From NCBI GenBank assembly GCA_036852015.1, contig JAANDG010000064.1, forward strand, positions 62,001 to 126,000: a stretch of 64,000 nucleotides of DNA. The letters are read 5' to 3'. The stretch comes from Pelodera strongyloides (lineage: Eukaryota > Nematoda > Chromadorea > Rhabditida > Rhabditidae). Below, piece by piece: positions 11,575 to 23,500 of the stretch. The notes under the pieces were generated by a model. The model had not been told where the DNA came from and did no database searches. It saw only the letters and a list, made by a program, of their open reading frames with translations. Made by a program: the position numbers and the translations under genes. The number at the start of each line of letters is the position of its first letter. The first letter of the stretch is position 1.

Positions 11575-14500
11575 TCCTCTGTCACCATGGCATTTTCTTG
11601 TGAAAATTCCATGTTGACGTCGTCCGCTGTATCTCCATTATATTCCTTAAGTAGCGTTTCCTCTTCTTCCCTATTCTTTTTCTTGTTCTTTGTCGCTTCG
11701 TAGCATAGTATCAGGTGATGATTCAGCCCACAACCCGGGCATCGAGATATCTTGGCACACGTGTCAGAATGTCCTGAATTTATTTCTCTTATTCAATTCT
11801 GCACGGCATAATCAATAAATAAATTTAATTTCTTTATGTACTACCACTATTTGTCATTTTATGTGCAATATGTGGAAGCATAGAACTTACTTTTGAGGCA
11901 TATTACACATATGCCGTTCAAGTCGCAAACATCGAATCTCTCTTCTACTTCTGCAATGTCGCTCAAATGCCGATAGGTACTGTGTTTCCTTCCACAGTTA
12001 CGAATCATGCAGTTTCTTCTCTTGTGCTCTTGTGCTTGGCGGCGACGGAGCAGATTAGCAACTAAATTGAATTGTGTACATCCTTGGGATTTATTTTTAT
12101 TTTTATTAATAGACCGAGAACGTCTACCGGTTCTCGTCGTTCTCATATAGTCACTGGTGACTATCAGTGTATATTATCTATACAGTAGCGGAGATGCTGA
12201 ACCGGGTTAGTTAAGTACCGTACCTCTTGTGGAGTACATTCGACGATTTGGGTCTTCGGGGTCCGGTGGTCTTGCGTTCATCGCGGTGGTGGTGGCTGGT
12301 TGTATATGTCCTTTCACCGTTTCCCGACCTTTATATTGGTTCCTTTTGCATGTTAATTTTTATGCAAAAATGTGTTTCTCATTCTTTTCTTTTTTTTTCA
12401 CGTGAGATATGACCCTTTAAATCTAGTTGTACGTTTCGGTTGCTCGCTAGTTTCCGTGTTCGTTTGTAATTCCGTGGGAATGAGGTGACAGACTGATCGT
12501 TCTATTTTCTTCTTATTTGATGTTCGAACTATGCACTTCCTGCATTGCATGTCTTTATCTAGAATCACTTCTTCTATAACACCTAATTTCCATTGGTGTC
12601 GAGGAATGGTTTTATCAGTTATTATTACCACTTCTCCCTTTTTGGGTTGAGGAGGGTTTGCTTTCGAAAATGGTTGAAATGAGTTTTTGTGTTTTTCTTG
12701 TAACTCTTGTAAATATTCTGTTCTCCATATCTCCCAGATTCCTTTTACTACATTTTCGACTTCTTTCAAATATTTTGCAGCTTCTTTGGCTGTTTTCAGT
12801 GATACGTCTCGAACTGTTTTATCCGTGAACCCTTCTTTACTCACATTTGTGTCAATAGATAATTGTAAACCGGGGGAAATAAAGTCGATGGGTCTTATTA
12901 TTTTAGTTTCGGGTTCCGAAGATATGTAAGTTAATGGTCTGGTATTAACAATGGCTTCTGACTCTGCTATGGCTGTTTTAAAAACATCCATATCAGTAAA
13001 TGTGTAATGATCTAGTTTGTATAAAGCTTTCTTTGTCACCCCGATCATTTTCTCGTACAATCCTCCTTTCCACGGTGACAAAGGAGTAATAAAATTCCAC
13101 TCAACACCTTTTGCGAGCAAATTTTCATGTACATTTTCAAATTCTTCTTTATTTGCCGGTTGCAACAGTTTGGCAGCTAAGATGAAACTTGTCCCGTTAT
13201 CTGAAATAATACTTTTAGGGGTTCCTCTTCTAGCTGAGAATCTCTTTAGCGCGTGTATAAATTGAGATCCAGACAAGTTTGTCACTATTTCTAGGTGGAT
13301 AAGTCGAGTACATAAGCAAGTAAACAAAGCGATCCATCTTTTTTCGATAGGGATTATTCCTTGGTCGTTTTTTAGATGAATTTGTAGTGGACCCATATAA
13401 TCAACTCCTATGTGGGAGAATGGTGTTGATTTTTGCACTCGTTCCTGGGGTAATTGTGGCATGTAAGGATACTGGTAACTGTGACCATTCATTTTAGTGC
13501 ATTTTATGCATTTTCTTACAATAGTTTTCACTTTTTGCCTGTTTTTGGGAAACCAAAATTGTTGTCTCACGCTACTAAGTGTCATGGTCATGCTACCGTG
13601 TCCTGTTTTAGTATGATGATGTCTGATTAATAATTCATGGATTTCGTCCTTTGGGACTATTATTATCGGATTTTTAACTGCCTTCTCAATATCTGCGTTG
13701 TTGATCCTACCTATGAGCCTCCAGATTCCTTGTTCATCTTTTTGTATGACATGTTTTTTCCCAATTTTTTCTATATCCTTCTGGAACTGTTCTTGGTGTT
13801 CTGTTAGAATCAGTTTGGTAGCAACTTTGCTTTCCGGTATGGTTATTCGTTGTTCTTCAGATATTAACTGTAAAATAGAACCGTTCGTTGGTGTTTTATT
13901 TATTTTCCTCAGCCAAGCGTGGCATATTTTTAGCAATCGAGTGGTTGATGTTACCAATTTATGCCATGAGCTATGGTTCTCCACATTTAGTAATCCTTTC
14001 TCGGTTGTCTCGTCATGCTTGACCATATTTATGTTAACAATTGATGTATCGTCCGGTATTGACCAGACTTCTTTTGAAGTCTCTGGCCATTCTTCTCTAC
14101 TAGCGTGTATAAATCTTGGTCCCGTGAACCATATTGAATTTTTCAATGTATTGCTATCTACGGCTCGTTTTGTTCCATAATCTGCTGGGTTTAAATGGGT
14201 TGGGACATAATGTATGGAATAAATACATCTCTCTCTAATCAAATCTAAATTTTTCCGAATTTCTTTTATCCTATTCCTATTAAATGTGTCCAAGCTGTTT
14301 ATTCTTTTGTGTGTTACCCATGATAGGGCGCACGTTGAGTCACTGAAAATTAGTACTTCGTCCACACATATGTCGGATTCATTTAATACTGTAATGGCTA
14401 ATTTGCTGACTGCCAAGATGGCCATTAATTCTCCTCTCGGTATTGTGGTTTTTGACATTACCGGATAGAGTCGTGATTTGCTGATAATTAACTTATTATC

Positions 14501-17500
14501 CGATTCTTTGGAGTCTGGCGATAACAAATAGGCACACGCTGCGTATGCTCGTTCTGATGCGTCTCCGAACATAATTAATTTATTCCTGTTGGAGCCATTT
14601 TTTAGGTATCGGGGAATGGTGGTTTGTAGGAATGGTCTTTTCACATATATTCCTATACAGTTCTAAATCGTTTTCAGAAAGTTTCTCGTCCCACGCGTAA
14701 TTTTTGAAACAGAGGTATTGTTTGAATATTTTCGCTTCTATTAGTAGCGGACTCGCTATACCTAGTGGGTCAAAATTCTTAGCTACGTTAGCCCAAATTT
14801 TCCTTTTGGTATCTACGTTTTGGTGCGTTATCTTTATTGATAACTCGTATGTATCTTTTTCTGTATCCCAAGTCATTCCAAGTACCTTTTGTTTTAATTC
14901 TGTTGCTATATCCTCTTTCTTAATTGCTTTATTTACTTCTTTCTTGTTGCTTCGATATTCTCGAAGATTCATTCCCATCTTCTTGAAAGTAGCTTTTGTA
15001 GTTTTGTATAGCTGTAAAGTTTCTTCTATAGTCCGCGTTCCTAATAGTAAGTTATCTACGTAAATATTCCTTAAGATCTGTTTTGCTTCTGGGTGGTCCT
15101 GTACTTCAGTGAGGAAGTACTGTATTGTCATATTTAGTAGAAAGGGACTGGCATTTATTCCGAAGGGAACTCTACAAAATCGATAAGTTTGAATATTTTC
15201 TTGATTTACGTCACTAGTAATGTCTTTTATCCAATAAAATCGTGTGACGTCTCTTTGACTTTCTTGTAGATAAACTTGGTGAAAGGCTTTCTCGATATCG
15301 CTGATAATCATTATTGGTTTATTCCTGGTCCTTATAAGTAATCCTATTATATTGGGTAGTAGGGACGGACCTGTATGTACACAATCATTTAGTGATAGTT
15401 CACCTCTATAATGGCTACTTGCGTCGTATACTATTCGTACTTTTGTAGTTTTGCTGTCCTTTATAACACAACCATGAGGAATATAATATACAGGACCTTG
15501 TGGTTCAAAGGGTGCTTCCTCTATGATGTTTGAGTTTAGTTGGGTCTGTATTATTTTGTTATATTCCCCTAAAAGATTTTTTGGTGACTCTTTTAGTTTC
15601 TTTATTTGGGAGGTCATGCGCTTATAGGCTAATTTCCGATTGTCACATAGTTGATTTTCTTTCCCATTAAATGGAAATTGAACATGAGCTGTATTATTAA
15701 TGATCTGAATGGTTTGTTTAAAATTTTCCATTACCGCTTGGTGAATTTTGTTTTCTGCATTTGTACTAGGGTCATCAGTGATACCTATTTGGTCGAATTC
15801 CCACATAGTTTTTAAGTCATTATCTAAGTGCCTAATGATTTTGTCCGTTTTTATTGTTAACATCGTTTGAATCTCCTCTGATTCTTTTTGATTACCATTA
15901 TGTGCTCTCCCACTTATTGTGGTACCGAATACTGTCTCTAATAAAATCATTCCTGATGGTAATATTTTTAATGTAGACTGTTTTTTGAGAATAGCTCCTA
16001 AGTTATCTTGCCCAATTAATATATCTATTTTGTGAATCGTATCTTGGTATACGTTTTCTTGAATGGAGAGATTTGCTAATTTTAATTCTTGTAAATCTTT
16101 TTCAGTTAGTCGTCTAGTTCTACAGCTAATATTCATATCGTCAATGATTCTAATTTTGATAGGTATGTAATTTCCTTTTGCTAACAATCTCACTATGGAT
16201 TTCTTAATGGGTTTTGTTATCGTTTTACCTCCAAATACTGAAATCGAAGTATTGGATACACTTCCTATCGTCATTTTGATTTTCTCGGCGGTTTTTGCAT
16301 CCATAAAAGAGTGTGTAGCTCCCGTATCGATGAACAGAATTAAAGGTTTTTTGGTGTTTTGTTCATAAGCTCTACAAATTAACATCTGCGGTAACTGGCT
16401 TCTTAAGTGTTGTTTCCTTAGTAAAAATTTTGGATATTTTCTATTTCTGACTTTTCTTCCTCGGCTGATTGTATATCAATTAATGTGTTTTCAGATTGTG
16501 GTTCTGGATCTGATATTTCTGCAATATTTACTCTGTACTGTTCCGGTCGAGTTTTCTGGATGCCACCTTTCACTTTCTCCGTTTTATCGCTAGTATGTCT
16601 TTCTCTTGAGTTTGTTCTGTTTTGACTATGTCCACGAGATCGTGATTCTCTCTCCGTTCTTCTGTATGGAACAGGGCTTTTTGGATACTGTTTCCTTATC
16701 TCATCCTCTTGTTCTCGTCCGTTCCTCCAAGAGACTTGTCTTTCTCCACTACGATCTCTTCTGTCTCTTCTGTAGTTACCGTCTTTTGAATTGTCTCTTG
16801 ATTGTCTACCGTAATCTGTTCTGTGAGTGTTATACCTCTGGTTACTGTATGATGGCCTACTTCTATCTGTTGACTCTTCCCTCTTATATGAGTTCCTTTC
16901 TTTCGAGAAACTCCTGTTGTTTTTTCCTGGTCTGAATTGGTTATGGTTGTTTAACTTGTGGTTACTGAACGGTTTTCCATTTAGGCAAATTCGTATATTA
17001 TGTTCTTTCCTACACTTAGAACAGTTTTCTTCTGGACAATCCTTTTCATTATGGTCATGTTCATAGCATTTTCTGCATGCTCGGCTTTGTGTAAGAATAT
17101 GGTTCAGTGCATGTCTATCTATTCTTTGCTTGCATTGAATCGTCCTATGACCTGTTGTCTTGCAAATTAAACACGGTTTGTATGCTGCTATTCCCATATA
17201 GTAACCATTCCTGGATCTTTCGCTGTTTGTTTTCTTCCTGATTTTGTTCCCAATACTGTTTAGTAGTTGTTCCGTGCTGTGTTCAAATCCTTGTTGTCTT
17301 TCTTCTTCGTCAATACTGTTCACGAACTCCCAGGGGAACCGCCTTTTAATTTCTTGTCGAAACATGATATTGTCGAGGTTCTCATATTTTTCTAACCTCA
17401 AGTAGATCGTTTTCAGGTTGAAAAAGGTTTTCTGCAGTTGTTCTGTTGACGAATTAGACTGTGGGATTGCAGCAATCTGGTCATGTAACGCTCTCTTTTT

Positions 17501-20500
17501 GGTCATAGAATCTCCGAACTGTTCCTTGAGTAGCTGAATAGCTTGTTGATAACATTCACCCGTTGTTGGAAAATGCTTGATGCACTCTCCTGCAATCCCT
17601 ATGCATTTTTCCTTCAAAGCTTTCAATTTGTAAATATCTGGGTAATTTTCTTTATGTACGAGTATTTCAAATTCTTCCCAGAAAGTATCAAAATTCTCAG
17701 GCTTTCCATCAAATGGTTTTATTTCCAGATTGAGTAATGGTTTTTCAACTTTCCACCGAAAGTTTTGAGGCCGTCCGTTATTGTAGTTGGGTACCGTACT
17801 CGACCATGGTTGATAATGTTCATCATGATTGTCGAACCTGGGTACATTGGGTCTGTTCCCATAATAAGGTACTGTATCATCATTATCATTACCGGAGTTA
17901 TTATTCTCAGTTCGGTGAACGAATTCTTCATTACGTGTTCTAAAGGGTGTAGACTCAGGTTGGCGATTTCTTCCGTACCTTGTATCTGTTTCACTGTGAC
18001 ACTTCGTAATATTTATTTGTGTTGGAAACTTTGTGTTTAATTGCGGTGTACTATACATTATTGGTGTTTCTGTCATTTCAAGTTTCATTCCACGCTTCTA
18101 ATTCGCCATATTCTGGTTCCCGGAGGTTCCAGAACTTTGACAAACACACAGTATTCCAAACACTATTTATTGAGTCAAGAGTGTAAGGCAGTAGATCTGG
18201 AGTCTTCAGTCGTTGACGAGTCCGCGGGGGAAATGGGGGGCTCCAGGCCGCGCTACCACCACCCGACGACTGAGGTTTCTTCTCCCTCTCGTCGCTGGTC
18301 ACTCCGACGCTCCGTACCACCACTTCTTCAGCCGCTAGGGCTCAGCAGGAACACAGCAGTTTTTAGGGTCTGCCAACCTTTGTAGATCAGATCGGGTCGC
18401 GAACTAGAGTCAAACGGGGTCAGACTCCAGAGGGCGTGGCCATGCCTGCTCCCTGTGGAGAGCTCCTTATATTCCATATGAATCCATGCTAATTACGTAA
18501 TAGAAGTCCAATCTAGACAATAGTGATTCCTAGTAAAACGAACTGTTTATAGTTACGATTCAACGAGTTTCAACGATAGGTTTATAGTTACGATTCAACG
18601 AGTTTCAACGATAGTTGGAACAGCCTACCCCAGCCAAATGTACACTGCGCCGCATAACCGCATGACAGCATGGACACCGCATGCGGTCAAACACCGCACT
18701 GACACCGCACAGCTTACCAAATACCGTGCGGACACAGCATGAGTGCTAGCACTGATAGCTCCATTGGTAGCATTTATAATAAAACTCACTCCATACGAAG
18801 GTTGCTCCAAGTACGTTTCATATTTGAGGGTCTCGAAGTAAACCTGGAGGAAAAATTAAGAAATTGATAGCGATTGCTTGTATCTCCGCGGACCGAAGAT
18901 TATATGAAACATTAACATATAATTAGACATCTTACGCAGCTTGCCCTAAGACGGTCAAGTTCAGTTGTTTTCAGAGTTCAAAGCTTGGGTAAACCGAAAC
19001 GCGCCTTGGACTTTGTCACGCATTGAACATAGCCTAACAATGGTGTTAGGGCGCGATTATGATGTACAGAAATCCGAAAAACACTCCTACTGTTTAAGTG
19101 TTTAGAGCATATACAATACAGTGACAAACTGAGAGAAGCAGACACAGAAATTTCCGTTTTCTGTCCATCCTAAACACGCCCTTATACTTATACATACTAA
19201 AGTAACTAGCACAAGAAAACACGCTAAACAAATATCTTACTTGTAAAAGCAGAGCATTGTCCTCGTACCATTGTCTACATGCGTCGGCGCGGAAACTCCC
19301 ATTGGGTGGAGCTTGTCCGTCCGGAACCGTGTCCGGAACGTTCCCCTCAAACATTGTTGTAGAAGGCTCGCACGCACCGATCTAAAAAAATAATTGGTAA
19401 CATTAGTTTAAGCACGATGGATTTTGCTCCCACCTTGGGATCGCCTGCATTACAATTCAGCGAAAAAAAAACAAGAAGCTGCGGAGATAAACACATACAG
19501 AGTAGACCCACAAACATTGTTGTTCAAGGCTCACACGCGCGAATTGTTACTTTGGTTGAAATTCATACATTTGAACATTAAACTAATCTCAAAGAAGAGT
19601 GACAAAGCTAGAGGGAGAAAGAGAGAGAAATTTAGAGAGAGAGAGAGAGAGAGAAAGAGGACAATGAGCAAGGGAAGATGGATAAAGAACAGACAATAAA
19701 GTCATGAAACGATGCGACCTGACTCACCGATTCGCTGCTATCGACGTCAACCGCAACATAATAAGTTGCAGATGGGAAACGCGCCAAAGACGTCGTAGCA
19801 CTGTAGGAATCTTCGTTGCAGGGCGGTAGACATCCGCATTGCTAAACGTTTAAAGCAAAATACCGGCCGGTTTTTGAAACGCATTGCGTGCGCCGCCTTT
19901 CTTACGCAGCATATGCAAATGTGGGAAAATCAGAATAAAACTAGACCCCAATTAGATGCCACTTTGCATAAATGCATATGAATGCAAGTACTTGAGGTGC
20001 GTTTCAAAAACCGGACAGTATTTCGCTTTAAAGCTTGTACGATTGTCAACTTAGAATAATCGGCTCTATTCAAGAATAGCCGTCCCATGAAAGTATAGCC
20101 GTCCCAAGATTCTCAACAGTCCCATGGTGAGGCCAACCGTCCCATGGCGAGGGCCAACCGTCCCATGGCGGCGCCAACCGTCCCAAAAAAGTATAGCCGT
20201 CCCAATAAAAAATAACCGTCCCAAACATCCCGCACCCACAGAACTGAATGTGCAGTACGTCTGGGGCTTCTGAACATGAAAACCTCAACAACATTTTTAT
20301 TTCTTATCAACATTCTAAGAGCTAGTTAAAATCCGTAGTTATTGGCTATCTCAAGTGATAATGGATTTAAAATATTTTCTTTATGCACGCTTCTGAACAT
20401 ATAATTATAGAGGTAAGATGGGAGCAGGTCTTCGCTGGTACCATACAGATGTTTTCTGGAACGTTTCAAAGCACCCCATGCAGCTTCGATGCTTTGGGTG

Positions 20501-23500
20501 CGCTGCCGGGTCGGAAGGGTTGATAAAGTGCGTCTTACGGTTGACCCAACGATGGTCGTATTGTTGTGATGAATCCAAAGAAAGTGTAATTGGTAGACAC
20601 GAACAGTTCTGTAACATATTTGGAATACAACTGGAAGGTGATGATAGAAAACTACCTAATATATACGCAATTCCAAAGTTACATAAAGAAACTATAAAAA
20701 TGCGGTTTATTACAGCGGCCAAAAACAGTTCCCTAAAATCACTTTCAGTAGTCCTACAAAAAATTCTTAAACATTTAAGGAAGCATCTTAAAAACTATTG
20801 CAACGCTGTTACTAATTGGAATAATAAAAAAATTTGCTACTTTTCTATTGACAATTCACTTAGTATTTCCGAAAATCCAAATATTAATAAATTTGACAAA
20901 GTTGCAGTTTATGACTTTAGTAGTCTATTCACTAATCTGCCACACAATTGTGTGATAGATAATATATTTGAATTGATCGAGCTGTGCTTTAGCAACTCGG
21001 GAAAGGAATTCCTAAATGTCTCCTTTAAATCTTGCTACTATACAGACACATATTCTAAAGAATGTTTCACCAAAGACCACATAAAACATATGGTTAAGTA
21101 TATTGTAAATAACAGCTACCTTTTGTTCCAAAACAAGATGTTTCACCAAACAAAAGGCGTCCCACAAGGTGGTAACGCGTCGCCTCTATTAGCTGACTTG
21201 ACACTTTCAATGATGGAATTCAAATACCTCAAACTCCCAACTAACCAAAATCTAGGCTTTCAAATGTGCATTAAAAGATATATGGATGACATTGTCATTT
21301 TCTTCAATGATAACCACATCCCAGATATTCTCAGCTACATGTACCCAAATACACTTGTCCTAGAAAAGGCAAATTCCAATGATCAAGAAGCACCGTTTCT
21401 AGATCTGTTCCTCAAAAGATCAAATGACAGATGGAACATAACCCTTTATAACAAAACCGATGATTATTCTTTTGAGGTTAACCGGTTTCCTATTTATGAC
21501 ACTCACATTAGTCCCACTATCAAACTGAATTGTATTTTAGGAGAAGTCCTCAGAATTCATAGATGTACATCTGAACTTTCACAGTTCAAGCTTAAAGTTA
21601 AGGAATTCATTAATAAACTTCTCAGTAATGGATACCCATTTAATATTATTATTAATTTCATACATAAATCAATCACTCGCTATCCCATTATCTCCTATAA
21701 GTATAACTCAAACCCTAACATATTGCACAAATGGATTGGGTCACTCAATTTGCCTTTAGCATTATAACCTATACAGGACTCACATCAGTCACACTACAAA
21801 GTACATACTATTATCCACACTGTTACACACTACAACACCACACCACATTCTTCTTTTTTCTTTTACATTTTAATATATTTCCACTTATTTTAAAATTATA
21901 TTCCACCGGGGCATCGTACTGAAGATGACCCCACCCCGGTGGCATAAATCCTCGTCTATGACTAAGGGGTCGAAACGAGGTACCCTACTATCTACTCTTA
22001 TTCAATTATAACGTTTTTCGTTCACTTTGCCTATTATTCTATATCCATTGTATTATAACTTATAATTATGTTTTCTTTTCTATTATAAGGTGTTAATGTT
22101 ACCGTAAGCCGCCCATCCGTCGGAGACCACGAAGCTTCCTTTTATGAACAGCGTTCACGAACCAAACACAAATGCACGGTTGGTTATTTAAAAAGATAAA
22201 AATTATTATGGGACGGTTGGCCTCTCTATGGGACGGTTGGCCTCTCCATGGGACGGCTAGCCTCTCCATGGGACGGCTATACTTTTTTGGGACGGTTGAC
22301 CCTCCTATGGGACGGTTATTTTTTTATGGGACGGCTATACTTTCTTGGGACGGCTATTCTTGAATAGAGCAGAATAATCATAGAATGTATATCCCCAGCC
22401 TGAAGTCGTCGATAAATTTGTTATCTGGAACTAGTCGTCTGCAGCTCGGGCTAGTTGCCCATGAGCGTGCAATCGCGATGTGCGTCAGCAACCGAATAAT
22501 TGTCCCGCCTAAACAGGAAGAGACAAACAATAAGACGCTGTGTTTAACCAACCTGTAAAGGTCCAAGTTTTATATCGGCCTTATTCGATTGATCTCCCTT
22601 GAGGGTTTGTAGGCATTTCACTAAAAAATTGAAATATCCATGACAAAGATCTACACAGGAAAAGGAAATAATTGCCGAAACCACAGAAAAACCGTCGTTG
22701 GCCCATCACCAAATGGTTTTTACCGAAAAACCATCTGGTGACTGATTCGTGACTGGTTCGCGACCATTTGGTCACCATCTTATGAGGTTTTTCGATGAAA
22801 CTTGATCACTAGTTGGTCACGAATTGGTCACCAAATGAGAAGGCCGACGAAAAAAAACCAGTGAACCGTCAAGGCGTCAAGTATTTTCAAAGAGAATAGA
22901 GAATTTTATATTCAATAGGACATTTATATTGAAATGTTGTACAGATCATCAAGCTAATTATAAATTTAATCACAATTTATTAAAAAAACGCACAATCCGC
23001 CGCTGTGCAAAGGGTTTGATCGCTCGCGCTGCTATATCTTGGATGAGCACATCCACACTGTTCGACATTGTACCTGAATTGAATTATATTAAAGCGGTGT
23101 GACTTCTGATTTGTGAAGTTGTTTTCCCATATTCAGCCTATGTCCACACAATTTGCATAAAATACATCATACATGGGAGTGCAATTGTCCAGCGTCGGCA
23201 CAGAAAACATGCGCCGCACCAATGTTTTGTATATAGGTTAAAAATCCTGCGGTAAGAAATATTCACCTTTGTTTGCATCCCAGGAAGCAAGTTTCCATAT
23301 TATAATTGAAATCTTTGTAATAGTCGGTGTCTGCTGGCTCTCTATCAACACAAATTCCATAAGGTTTCTTTTGACGCCCGGTTTGTGTCTAAACAATTTA
23401 TGTTGCTAAATGGATAATAGAAATGTTGCCATTCGCATACGGCTTTCTTCATATGTTTTTAGTTGCATGCTCCATTTCCGACAAAAAATCTACATTTCTG

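Larger units (their letters stand above)
10954..18622 (-). mobile_element. BEL/Pao retrotransposon (BEL-A) between inverted LTRs
   Basis: A minus-strand gag-pro-RT-RNaseH-integrase unit inside a DEG/ENaC intron. It is flanked by two about 520-bp repeats that look identical by eye over at least 500 bp but are in opposite orientation: plus at 10954-11475 and minus at 18103-18622. Normal LTRs are direct repeats. Each copy begins TGT and each is followed inward by TGGCGA, the start of a tRNA primer site. The outer flanks do not form a matching 5-bp duplication (gggctc against gcctac). The copy is therefore rearranged, by autointegration, by template switching, or by a second element inserted nearby. 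Confidence 0.88.
20061..22370. mobile_element. Penelope-like RT gene enclosed by subrepeat terminal inverted repeats
   Basis: A 2.3-kb unit in the DEG/ENaC intron between exons 22620-22553 and 19841-19728. Both ends share GCTCTATTCAAGAATAG and then about 165 bp of inverted repeat, each arm made of eight roughly 20-bp units centred on GGGACGG (CCGTCCC in the left arm). A 9-bp target duplication (agaataatc) flanks it. The interior contains one large ORF, a reverse transcriptase, and no recognisable transposase or GIY-YIG nuclease. Foldback-type and Mutator-like DNA transposons have such termini, but RT cargo is not their norm. It may be an RT captured by a foldback element, or a retroelement with unusual ends. 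Confidence 0.85.

Noticed and set aside
21903..21981. Canonical active hammerhead ribozyme
   Set aside because: The core reads CTGAAGATGA rather than CTGATGA and the helices compete with each other; reported only as hammerhead-like.
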